From the NCBI GenBank assembly GCA_022835595.1, contig BQUP01000004.1:1674001-1738000 (forward strand): a stretch of 64,000 bases of DNA, in the 5' to 3' direction. Source of the stretch: Cystobasidium ongulense (lineage: Eukaryota; Basidiomycota; Cystobasidiomycetes; Cystobasidiales; Cystobasidiaceae). This document shows positions 24,048-35,781 of this stretch, in pieces (position 1 is the stretch's first letter; every line of letters starts with the position of its first letter). The notes under the pieces were generated by a model, which worked only from the letters and a program-made list of their open reading frames with translations, was not told where the DNA came from and searched no databases. A program made the position numbers and the translations under genes.

Positions 24048-25761
24048 TGTTGAAGCGTGTGACTCGACGATGAAGGATGGCACGAAGAACAAAAGCACAC
24101 TTTGTAGAGAAAGCAAGTCGACTGCACTTGCTTGCTTGCTTTTGTCGCCGCGCCAGGACGGGCTCGAGCAATGCCGTCAACAACAACAACTCACAACAAT
24201 CCACGCTCGAAGCGACGAGAGCCAAAATACAAGTCGCGTAAAGTGCCAGTGGCGAGGCGTCGCGGCTTGGGAATGGAATGCGACGGAGAATCGTGTGTTT
24301 AGACTGTCATTTCGTCGATATTGAAGGTCGGGACAGCTAGTCTTACTCCTTTGTGCATCATAGAGAACGCGAATCGTCGTGACTGTCTGGCCTGAAAGAG
24401 CTGCTTGATGTATCGTGGTGAGGTGATCGACCTTTCGCCAGTGGCTGCTAGACGATACGGTGCAGGCTGGGCAGGAATCCTTGATGCTCATGGCATCATC
24501 ACACAATGCTTCTCTTTCTTGGTGTCCGGGTGGTCTTCGATAGTGACGAGACTGAAGCTTGCGGAGCCGCCGCGCACTAAGTTAGGTTTGCTGTAAGCGT
24601 AGACGTTTGAAAGAGGACACTGGCAAGATGTTACCATTATGATACAGCTCATCCAGGCACCCCAGTAATAACATGGAAGACCCTACAACTTGGTTTTCTA
24701 GATCTGGACATGGTTGTCTTCATAATAATGCTTGATACCTACGTAAAATGTGTACATTCATTAGAGGCACGTGAGAGAATCAGTTTCCCGGAAAGCCGGC
24801 AAATCTATCGCATGAGGCTAACGTATTCAAGTCAGAGAACACTGGGGTAGGCGACGTACACCAGCATAGAAGACCTCCAAGATGGTATGCCTCCATATTG
24901 CAGCAAACATTCACAGTTCTGGTATCTTTCGTGCGATGCGATGCCAGCTTTGGTAGATGTGCTCTGTCCAGTCACGTATTTCGTATGCCCTGCAACAGGT
25001 GCACCGCATGCAGGGCCCATATGTTGCATCTACTAAAATGTAGAACAACCTACGTAGTTTAACTTGGCTGTCTTGCCCTTCGCTTCCACCAAATACCGTA
25101 CCTGCCGAATATAGCCATTTTCTCGATCACTACTAACTGCCTGACGGGCGGAAAGCGTAAAATGAAAACCGGGTTTCCGTCAAAGATATGCTTTTCGGTG
25201 TGGAGGTAGGCTTCCAACGGGGTAATCAAATTTAGTGAATGCTCCCAAGTGCAGAGTTGCTTGTTGTCTTTGCTTCTATCACTTTATTCTCTGTTCACCG
25301 TTTTGTCGCGGACCTGTCGTACAGAGTTTCAGCATAATTACGGGGAATCCCAGAAGATTCGGAGTATCGTTGCGTCAGCGCTTTTTACGTACGCTTGTCG
25401 GTCGGCAGAATTCGATATTTAATTGCAAGATAGGGCTTTGGCAACGGTGTCAATCCACGAACAACAGTTATAAAGGTGGGCAAATGGAAAGCCTGGATAC
25501 GATGGAGCTGCATGTGGTGTTCTTGTGCACTGACAGAGTCTGTCTGTCCCGCTGCATACTACTGTGTGCCACCTACAGGAACGTCACAAGACCGAAACCA
25601 GTGCCACAAGTATTAATATTACCGGCATCCGCGAAAAAGGTCTCACCTCACCCACCCACTTGGCAGGCAGGCAAGAGCAAGGCCGAATACAAGAGACGTA
25701 CAGTTTTGTGATTGATAATACACCTCGTCTTCCTTCCGTACAAACTTGAGTGAAAGCGACC
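24048..25761. other. Large divergent intergenic region
   Basis: The longest spacer in the window (1.7 kb), between divergent genes (hypothetical protein leftward, aquaglyceroporin rightward). I searched for coding families and for tRNA B-box-like motifs and saw none. It may hold extended regulatory sequence or leader exons. Confidence 0.45.
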
Positions 25762-28397
25762 ATGGCAGGCTATCAACAAGCAGGAGCTGGCCAGTTCTTG
25801 GGTACAGCGTCAGCCCCAGTGTCGCGACAAGCATCAGCAGAGCAACACTACGAAGATTCGAATAATTCTCCATCTCACGAGCATTCCCCACCTTCGTCTG
25901 AAGGGACCGCTGTCAACACTGCACCGGGACAAGGAGGGGAAGGGGACGCTCCGACGGTTCGGTTCGCAGGTGTACCTCGAGCAGATAGCGGTGATAGCAC
26001 CGACGCAAGAAGTGGGCCAGGCGATCTCGCGCTCCCAACTCGACAGACCGAAGCCGAACTGCGACATTCGTATGGGACAGCTTCAGCGCCTGCTTCACCA
26101 GCCGGCGACAGCTACAGCCATCAACAGCCACACCTCGCACCGCTGCACAAAGCCGAAACCCTGCCGAACCGCAACACTGATGGAAATCAGAATGTCTACA
26201 TTAGGGATCATGCCGATCCTGCCGTGGCTGCTGGTTTACTGCCCGCTTCTGCTGCAGAAGATCAGCACTTTAGCAGCAGCCCCGAGCCTGCTGCTCATCA
26301 TTCACACCGCGCTTCAGGCAGACACTCACCCCACATTGCAAAGTGGCCACAGGCTTTCAATTTCCCATATGCCCAAGGGCAAACCGTGCGAGGAAGTCAT
26401 CAAGCTGCACATAGCAAACCTCTCTACTCCCTAGCAAGGCCATTACCTACTCGTGAACAGCGAGATGCGCAGAAAGCTTACAGAGATCGGGTAAAATCTC
26501 ATACTGCACCAGGAAGTCGTCGTGTTACTCCTCATGGCTCCCGCAATGCCTCTCAGGTCAACCTTGTCGGACCAGGTGCCCATCACCCTTACAATCCCTT
26601 CGGTATACCGCCATTCAACCCTCTTGGTCCAGGATCCGTACACCACCAACCTTATCTAGAGCCAACTTTCGTAGCGGGTCACGATGCTCATCATGCTGCT
26701 CCCTCTAGTCAGTCAAACGATGAGATCATGTACCTGCTCAAGCAAATTCTCAAAAAGCAATCACAAGGAGGTAATTCCGGAGAAGGTTCTTCAAAAGATA
26801 TGTATAATGGTGGAGAGAATGAAATCAGAGATGATGAAGATGATTCCGCTCTAGTACGCAAAGAAGGGTTCGGCGAAGAGAAAGGCAAGAAGGATGCAAT
26901 TGAAGAAAGGACTAGACGGGCTGAAAGAAGAGGCTCGCTTTCTAGTGGATCCTCTGATAGTGAAGAATTTGAGGATGAAGATTCCATGTTCCCTAATCCT
27001 TGGTCCAGATTTAGACATGCTATGAGAGAACCATTTGCCGAATTCCTGGGCACAAGTACGTCGTCTTGTAGTTTCTCGATTGTTCCGAGGCAAATCTGAT
27101 GCATACTTACCTTGCCTCGCAGTGCTTCTCGTCATGTTCGGTACAGGTGTTTCCCTACAATATTTCCTATCACTCGACCCCAATGTCTCTAGCTCTCCAC
27201 GAGGTACCTACCTTTCCGTCTCGTTCGGCTGGGGTGTAAGTTGGCGATATACTGCTTTGGCATTGCTTACTTAGGAGCTGATCTCCTTTTGCCTATTTTC
27301 AGATCGGTGTTGGTGTAGGCGTTTGGGTAGCTGGTGGTATCTCAGGAGGACACATCAACCCCGCCGTTACTCTATCACTAGCCTGTTTCCGAGGTTTCCC
27401 ATGGAAGAAAGTGCCCGGCTATGTTTTAGCTCAAATAATAGGTAGTACCACCGGTGCCGGACTCAATTATGCCATATACAGAGGTGCCATCAACATCTTT
27501 GAAGGTGGCCCTAACATCAGAACAATCAGCGGCGCAACTGCAACTGCTTCCCTGTTCTCGACTTATCCTCGTAAGCCGACCCTGCCTCCTCTTTACTACC
27601 GCGTTCCTCGATCAACCAAGTCGCTCACGAATCTATCTCTCAAATTTCCATCACATACAGTGGAATATGTCACAGATGCCACAGCTTTCTTCCAGGTATG
27701 TTATTCCACAGTCGTACACTCGCTTTGATAGCACTGGCGCTGACTCCCGACCGTCTTCTTTCAGGAATTCCTCAATACTGCTATCCTGCTCATTACCGTT
27801 TTGGCAATCTCAGACAGCAATAATGCTGCACCTCCAGATGGCTTAAATCCGTTGGTTCTACTCTTCTTGATCGTTGGTATCGGAGCTTGCTTCGGAATGC
27901 AAACTGCATACTGGTACGTCGGGACTCTCCGTCTGTTGTTCGCTTTGATTGTTGAGTTCAGATCTGACACTTGCGCGTCTTGTGCAGCATCAATCCTGCA
28001 CGAGACATTGGACCGCGTCTTGTCACTTGGTGGACTGGCTATGGACGAGACGTGTGGAACTTCAGGAGCCAGTACTGGCTCTGGGTACCTTGGTGTGCTA
28101 CTTTAAGTGTGAGGGTTCTCCCTGCTTTGGCCAGTACCGGCGGAAACTGATTTGGCGTTTCTTTACCCAGGGTGGTCTCATGGGATGCCTTATCTACGAT
28201 GTTCTCATTTATACGTAAGTTTGCGGACCGTTCTCGTTCAAATACATGTGTGAACGTGCTAATGTGCGGAACCCGTTTTCAGCGGAAGCGAGTCACCTAT
28301 CAACAGGAAGTGGGACTGGCCATGGAGCAAGAAGAACAGGACTGGCTTTGCTCCAGCTTCGAAGGAAAAGATGCCTGTCGGACAGACACAGGCGTAA
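25762..28397 (+). CDS. Aquaglyceroporin (MIP family) with long N-terminal extension
   Basis: Membrane channel for glycerol and small solutes, probably at the plasma membrane. Eight exons close in frame (712 aa): 25762..27055, 27123..27235, 27303..27570, 27661..27695, 27765..27913, 27988..28108, 28171..28214, 28283..28397. The first ~425 residues are hydrophilic and low in complexity (Ser, His, Pro, Gln, then Glu/Asp/Arg). The channel follows with both NPA boxes, GGHINPAVTLS and CINPARDIGPR. The Asp after the second NPA box is typical of glycerol-conducting members. The C-tail is short and basic. Long N-terminal extensions occur in fungal Fps1-like and Yfl054-like channels, where they gate glycerol flux under osmotic change. 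The start is the first good ATG after an upstream stop. Confidence 0.9.
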
Positions 28398-28742
28398 AAG
28401 GTGGTTGCTTGCATCTTTGGTCGTTGCCTTGCTGCGTTTCTAATCAAAATAACTGTTATTCAAGCCTTGCAAACAAATTCAAAGAATCAATGGCTGTTCA
28501 AAGTGTTCATGTGTGAATGGCCCTGAGAGGTCAGGTTGAAAGCAATACATTCATGTGTTTATATCTTGCTGTCGAGTTTGCCACTATTTGCATTTCCGGC
28601 TACTGGCTTCCTCCGAACATGTCCCACCTGAATGGGACGGAAGGCGGCTCACTTTGCACCGCGACAGCACTACACAAAGGCGGGACAGCGAATGGCAGCG
28701 ATAGACACGCACAGTATCCCATAGCAGCAGTGCCTCGCAGCC
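28398..28742. other. Spacer between aquaglyceroporin and PDK
   Basis: Same-strand spacer that must include the PDK promoter. No further signal was recognised. Confidence 0.5.
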
Positions 28743-30576
28743 ATGTCCGCCTTCAGGATAACGCCGGAGCTCTACTCCAAGATCTCCCATTATGCGAGCT
28801 TCCCTCAGACCGGCGTCTCTCTAAGGCAGATGGTCCAGTTTGGTGGGTGGGACACACTCGCCGTGAAGCGCTGATTGGGGTCTGACACGCTTGATCCACA
28901 GGCCAGAACCCTTCGCAGGGAACGCTGCTTAGAGCGTCGGAATTCCTGGCTGGTCAGTCCGCCCATCCATGCCCCGCGGCGTTTGCGAGTCTGCGACCGG
29001 GCATTAAGGGCTCGCAGGTGCACCCGCGACACAGTAAGTACCAAGCTGACCCATTCATCCGTTCCATACTGTGCCTCATTGTGCAGAAGAGCTGCCGATC
29101 CGCCTGGCACACCGCGTTAAAGACCTCGATGAACTGCCGCTGGGGCTCCATGACATGCCATCGATCCGAAAAGTCAAGAATTGGTACGCTCAGTCATTTG
29201 AAGTAAGTTTCCTCGCCTCTCATACTGCCTGGACAAGCCACTCTGATCGACCTTGTGTCTTGCAGGAACTCATCAACTTTCCTAAACCTAATCTTCCGTC
29301 GAATATCCAGCAAGCCATGATTAAAGCGCAACACGAAAGCCCTCCCCTACCAGAAGCTGTCCCAAATCCAAGTCTACCCAAACATATGCAAGCTCAGTAT
29401 CACAAATCGTATAACGGGAAAGCCCGGATAGGGCTTGGTCACAAGTGAGCGGTATACCCTTGACAATAAGTAGTGTTGCTACTACCTGACTGATCCGCGG
29501 TGTGACTCTATTTACTTTCCGCCAACAACAGATACTATGCAAATCCAACACTCAAAGTTGATTGGCCGCCAGAGGTACACGAATATAACGAGAACTTTAC
29601 AAAGTGTCTCGTAAAGATCAAGAAGCGCCACGATCCGGTCGTGACTACGGTAGCACAAGGTATATTTGAATTGAAGAAAAACAATCCTTCCAACAAGCAA
29701 GTCGAGCGGACGATACAAACCTTCTTAGATAGATTCTACATGTCACGAATTGGTATTCGAGTACTCATAGGTCAACATATTGCTCTGAATCAACTGGATC
29801 CAGACCCAAACTACGTTGGCGTTATCTGCACGAACACAAACGTCAAGAATGTATGTCAAGAAGCTATTGATAATGCTCTGTTCATTTGTGAAGAGCACTA
29901 TGGTTTGTTCAAGGGTCCACCTGTACACCTTACGTGTTCAAAGGATCTCCGTTTCATGTATATTCCCTCGCACTTGGTAAGTCTTGACGACGTCAAGTCT
30001 ATGTAAGCTTCACCTGACACGCTTCCTTCTACCAGAATCATATGCTCTTCGAAATCTTGAAGAATTCGCTGCGCGCGACAGTCGAGACACATGGCGTTGA
30101 TTGCGAGAAGTTCCCGCCTATCAAGGTCATTGTAGCAGAAGGTTCAGAAGATATTACAATCAAGGTCTCCGACGAGGTGAGATACTCTTCTCTCTTTTCG
30201 GCAAATGCAAAGCCAAAAGCACCTGACTAAAACTTGAATGTATTCAGGGCGGCGGTATCCCGCGGAAAGACGTTCCCCTGATCTGGAATTACGCATTTAC
30301 GACCGCCGAGGCTCAAGAAGTCGGGGATGAATTTGGCGGATCAGACTTCAAAGCGCCTCTAGCTGGTTATGGCTACGGTCTCCCAATCGCAAGACTATAC
30401 GCCCAGTATCTTGGCGGGAATCTCAAGCTAATCTCCATGCAGGGTTATGGTAAGATCGTGTTCTTATACGCTTTATATAGATGACATTGGACTAATCTAT
30501 AACACCCTTGACTGCAGGAACCGATGTTTATTTGCATTTGTCACGATTATCCGAATCATCTGAGCCATTGCAGTGA
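28743..30576 (+). CDS. PKP1: Mitochondrial pyruvate dehydrogenase kinase (PDK/BCKDK family)
   Basis: Serine kinase of the GHKL fold that inactivates the E1 subunit of pyruvate dehydrogenase in the mitochondrial matrix, limiting flow of pyruvate into the TCA cycle. Eight exons close in frame (430 aa): 28743..28842, 28902..28952, 29087..29202, 29266..29444, 29532..29976, 30036..30176, 30248..30449, 30518..30576. The regulatory helical part has [13 protein letters not shown] and [13 protein letters not shown]. The nucleotide-binding boxes are present: N-box [18 protein letters not shown]1 SDEGGGIPR, G2 [20 protein letters not shown]. Intron 28953-29086 (134 nt, GTCAGT donor) is longer than the rest. 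The family also includes branched-chain kinases; PDK fits better, but the exact yeast counterpart is not certain. Confidence 0.9.
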
Positions 30577-31173
30577 TACCTTGTCGGAAAGCTGTACAAT
30601 AGCTCCCAATTGTGTATGTTTGAGTGTTAGTGACGAGCTGTATCTGGGCCTTTGAAGTCTTAGAAGATTAGTTGCAGCCAGTCTCCGCTAAGAACTTGCA
30701 CTCCCAGCGGTCTGGCGCCGCAAAGTGGTTAGTGTGCGAATGTTCGCATTTACATATACAGCATGACCAATCAGTGTTGTTTGTTTAGCAAGTTATTCTG
30801 TTGATATTTAAATCGTCCCAATGAAAACTAACGGTACAAATAAGTTGCGCTGATAGCAACGAAACCACCAAAATGTACGGCCCAATGTATGTGACTGTTG
30901 AGAGTATGTGGAAATAATGAACAAAGCTACAACGATGAATGATGAATGAATTTGTTGTTCGCAAAGAACGCCTCAGAAGGATACTTTTGGCCCTTAATGA
31001 TGATACACGAATGTCTTTAGTCTGTGGCACCTCCGGCAGATAGTAGACTAAATGCAGTTGCAGTAAAGATTATGTCAATTTTGCACGAGGCATTGTATGT
31101 GGAGTGCAAGTAGTTCATTCCGTGAATGAACAGCTACGCAGCGCTTGCGGAGATCCTAGTCCTGATCTTCCGT
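30577..31173. other. Convergent spacer PDK / WC-1
   Basis: AT-richer 3'-to-3' spacer. Nothing coding was recognised. Confidence 0.55.
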
Positions 31174-34100
31174 TCAGGGACCATTTTGATTGAATCTAGA
31201 AGATTCTGCATGTTGAAAGGTTGGACGCTGAAGGGCGAAGGGTCCAACTGGTTGCAAATAGCTTGCCGCAGCATCCATGTCTGAGTTACCGGAGCTTGAA
31301 GCGCTTGCAGACGGCGTACTACTGCTTTGCCTTTGATTCCTGGTGGCTTTAGCCCAGCGGAGTCCGCAAGCATTGCAAAGGTTGCGAGCCCCACTTGGCC
31401 CTACACGCCATTCGGGCGAGTCCGTCTTTCCACAGTTGGCACAAGTCTTGAGGTTTGCAGTATTGACGTTTGGCAATACCCGAGACGATGCGGCCGAGGT
31501 TGATGACTCGTTGTTGCCAGCCAGGTCTTTCTTTTTACGCTTGCGCCTCGCAGCTTCCAGCATTGCGATCTCTTCCTTTAGCTTCTTGTTCGTCAACTTG
31601 AGTTGATGCAGCTCATACTGCCAGCTTGTTGTACGAGTAGTGTCTAGCTCATCAAAGAGATTGTCTGATTGCGCTTTCGCTTGCGATAATAAGGTCTTGT
31701 ACGTAGACGGGATCGCCGAAAAGGTCGAAGGCGCCGACGAATCAGAGCCGGACCCAGACCCTGAACCGGAAGCGGACGAGCGTCCATCGTCACTAGCATC
31801 TGGTGTTGTGACAATCATGTCTCTATACGAAGATGACTGCAACAGACTAGGTCCGCGCTGGCCATCACCGCCGCTGGATGACTTGACGCCCGTCGGCGGT
31901 GGTAGCGAAGTGGAAGCAGATCCCATCGTAGCCCTTCGTCGCATCTCGGATGCATATTCATTTGTTTGTAGAACAATTGAGGGATGAGTGGATGAGCGCC
32001 CACCCTTGCCATCAAGATTGGAAGGTGCGGTGTTGGGGAAGAAATTTGTGATTACATCCACCCAAGAGCCCCTTGCATTCTTAAGCTTGTAGCGCATACG
32101 AACTGATTTGCCAGCGGCTGCATCGTTGAGTGCAATGGCGAGCTCTGGAGCTTTAGATGCATCGATGTAGTCGAACATGCTCTTGCCCTGTAGATTGTGC
32201 GAATCGTGTCCAATAACGGTCTTGACAGAGGGAGTATTATACAAGAACATGCCATTCACGGTGATCTTGCTCCAATACTCCTTTTCGCCTAGACCACCAG
32301 CGGCGCGTAAGTCTTGCCAAGAAAGCTGATAGACTGGACGTTCTCGGCCAACGAGGATGACGCACTTGCGACTTTTGCTTTGTTCAAGATAAAGCTTGCC
32401 TTGTGCTTCCATCCAGACATATCCGCTGTGCTTGCGTCTAAATCGGTACAGTAAATTGATAACCGGCTGGGTAGCGTTGGCTGAGTCTTTGAGTTCGCGC
32501 ATGACGGGGACAATATCGGAAGGATGACAAACAGATTGAAGCGTCTTGCCGACTAAATCGGAAGGCTCGTATTCAAGCATGGACGTAACGCTTGGGGAAA
32601 CATAAAGGAAAGACCCTTTGAGCGATAGGACGTGCACAAAATCGCCAGTGTGGTCCAGTAACATCTTGTTCCATCTTTTCTTTGCAGCATCGTCATCGAG
32701 TTCATCTCCGGTACCGAGTGCACCCATGACCTCGAGCAACTCAGGCGCGATGGTCATAGAGCTTTGTGCAGCAGCAGCGGTGGCCGCTCCAGAGGCTCTG
32801 GGATAGCTGATCTGAATGGTTCTAGGTTCAACATACATGCTTTCTTCAATCAGAGGATACTCTTCGGGGATGTCAGGCTTCTCCACAGCTAAGGCTGGTA
32901 CTGCCGGCAGTACGCCCGAATTGGTAGGCAGCAACGAGTAGTTGACAACGTAAGTACCGTTTCGCATCTTCTCGAGGATTGCATTAGGCTGTTCAACTAG
33001 ATCGACTTGGAATCCTACGAAGTATGCGATTTCATCGGTGTCCCAGGAGATTGGGATGACAGTGACGAGATTGATGAACGGCGAACCGTCTTTCCTGTAA
33101 TTGATGATACTAGCTTGAGTCTCTTTACCGGATTGAATATGGGTCTTCAGGTGGTAGACGGCGGCAGGATCGGTATATTTGCGCTTGCTGCCCATAGGTA
33201 CAGCACCGTCAGGTGCTTGCAAGAAGCGGCAGTTTCGACCGATGATATCGGCCTGAAAAATAGAAGATTAGCCCGTTTTATTTGTGATGCCAGTAAGCGG
33301 ATGTTAGTTTTGTCTTACATTATGGTATCCAGTCAACTTGGTGAAAGTGTCGGAAGCAAAGACGATTGGCATGTCGTATCTTCTAGCATCTACGACCAAG
33401 AACGAGCACGATGTATCGACTGGACCAATGTTGATTTGAGGATTAGGTCGAGCTACAACTCGTGCTAGAACACCTAGCATATCGAAGCCAGAGCTGGAAT
33501 ACAATCCAGGCAAAGCTTGCGGGAAGAGCTGGTCGCCAACCGGCAGACCTAAGGTCTTCGGGTCGAAGTCTGGCGACCCACTTCGCGACTCGGGAGGTGC
33601 AGTCAGCTTTGGCTGGATAGCATTGCTCAAGGCTAGCTTAAAGGGCGACGGGTCAGGATTGACAGAAATGACGGAAGAACCGTAAATTCCGTAAATCGGG
33701 TTCTTTGTGTCGGGCACGTATTGCTTCTTCTCGCTAGCTGACGCAGCCGGAGCTCGGGTGTTGTCCATTGGCTGCTGGAATGACATTGGTGGCCCAGTAT
33801 TGGTGGGTGCCATTTGTTGGCCGGTAGGTGGAGGACCTGTCAGGAAGCCGGGCTGGAAAATCGACATCCCCTGCGGTTGGGCAGAGCGGAACGCAGAAGG
33901 GTCTACCACAGGTGGACCATCGCCGTATTCTCCAGGCTGGCTGGTAGCCTGCAAGAAGGATGGCATCTGAAACGTGACGTTCGAGAATGCGGAAGGGTCA
34001 AGCCCATAGTCGCGCTCATCTAAGCTTGGCATTTTAGGAGCCGACATTGAAAGTCTCTTCGAATTGCTACCACTTGCTACCGGCGGCAAGTGGCTCGAAC

Positions 34101-34533
34101 TGCTTTGGCCTGGATTGCCCGATGTAGAGGAGCTGTTCGAGCTGAACACTTGCGAGTTATTCATTGAATCTTGATAACCGTTGAAAGAGCCATAGTTCGC
34201 TTGAGCACCGGGGACAAGCTGCTCCCCAAGATAGGGTCCCGTATTATGTTGGCTCTGTTGTAGCGGCTGATAACGTTCCTGATTTGTCTGCTGCGAGTAC
34301 GATGAATGCGGTTGCATTCCAAGTTCCTGTTGGCCCAAATACTTGCTCGCTGGTGATGCAAACTGCGCAGGAGTGGAGAGTGAAGCAGGATAGTTGCTTG
34401 GAGGCCCATCGGAGTTGCTGCCGTGTTGAGGTTGCTGTTGATTCTGTGCATCATTGCCACTGTTGTAATTGTTCGAGTAATTGGGGATGGGAGGAGTGAG
34501 GAGAAACGCGGAGAAGTCGAATGGGGAAGCCAT
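31174..34533 (-). CDS. WC-1: White collar-1 blue-light photoreceptor / transcription factor
   Basis: Flavin-binding light sensor that acts in the nucleus, normally with WC-2, to turn on light-responsive genes. Two exons close in frame (33319..34533, 31174..33252; 1097 aa). The N-terminus is Gln/Ser/Asn/Pro-rich. The LOV domain (about 378-500) has the photoactive site [12 protein letters not shown] with adduct Cys near 413 and the longer loop typical of fungal white-collar LOV domains. Two further PAS domains follow (around [20 protein letters not shown] and [16 protein letters not shown]). A Lys/Arg cluster (ARRKRKKKD) is a likely nuclear signal. A GATA-type finger, C-X2-C-X18-C-X2-C, lies at about 1009-1033 (CANCGK...CNACG). 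The single intron (33253-33318) interrupts the LOV domain just before the photoactive Cys. The finger is notable in a basidiomycete. Confidence 0.94.
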
Positions 34534-35781
34534 GTCGAGATCTCCAGTAGACTGTTTTCTTCGATTTGTGGAGCTACAGAGACTATTCTTGTGAAAACCA
34601 AGTCAAATCCAATCCGAATAAAGCTTGATCGCGCGTTGCTCGCGTGCACGTTTCAAGCGCAAGAAGCGTTTGCCTGTCAGGCAAGACTTGATCGCTGCGA
34701 GCGAGGGGTGAGAATGACGAAAGAGCGAGTGGAGTAGAGCTACAGATGCGTGTAATGATGTACGCTTTTGAATTTGCTGGTCGTGCTTGCGTAGGATGTT
34801 GTGCTTGCCAGCTGAGGAAGCTCATCAGCTTGGATTACCGCATATGGTTGCCTGCATCGAGGAAGATCTCACTGGGACGTACACCGCTAACAAGCTTGAC
34901 TGAAGGCTGGGAGTGGGCGCAAAAGATATGGTAAACTGAGGACAACCTCTTGCAGGCCTGTGGGTGTTTGCTGGGCCGTAGCGATTATCGGACGGCTGCA
35001 ATAACAACCAAGCTTGTCGTCAGCTTCCCACCATGGCTGCCGGGCTGCCTCGCAGCGGAACCACACGCACCGGAGGGCACACGAAGGGCCTCAGCGAGGG
35101 TCTGTCTGGCTCTACAGCAACTTGCTCGTTGTCGACGATGCAGCGTCGGCGTGCCACACTCTGTTTTGGCGTTATTTACTTGCTGGTCTGCCTGGTCAAA
35201 GTGAAAGCAGCGAGTGAATGAATGCAATTAATGATGAGAGTGACGGACAGTAGTCCCGATCACGAGCATTACAAAGTTTTGTTAACTGGCCTTTAGCAAT
35301 CAAAGCCTTTTTTATAGTACTTTCTGCCGATTGTCATAAGAGTCATTACAAAAATCATCAGTGTCAACGATGGGCTCTTAGACGCGCGGAGAGTTACCTC
35401 ATACTGCCGCTTTTGCGCAATTGTCCGGGAGTAATCTACACAATCCACCAGCATCATGTTGCAATTGACGCCAGGTTGCGTTGACGAGGTATCAATGTTG
35501 CAAGCATGCCGGGTCACTGCGATTTAGCCAAGGCAGCATATTCCATCTTCCCATTAGCTCTCGGACGGGTCGCGTGTATTTACAAAATAATGACATTGTA
35601 TTGCGTACCCTTTATCACAGAAGTAGGCTCGGAACAACGCGCTTGTGACATCAAATAAGCCTTTATATATAATGAATAGAAGAGAAATGGCGAAATACGA
35701 GTCTAGCAAAAGGCCGAAAATTACAACGAAGATAGATTGATTCCTGGTCACTTAACGAGAGAAAAGGTGAAGTCAAGTCCT
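34534..35781. other. WC-1 upstream region / NUM1 3' region
   Basis: 1.2 kb upstream of WC-1 with no recognisable gene. Regulatory content cannot be judged by eye. Confidence 0.45.

Noticed and set aside
31134-31394. Second leftward frame covering the WC-1 zinc-finger region
   Set aside because: It is a shadow; the finger and conserved C-terminal coding lie in the other frame, which ends at 31174.
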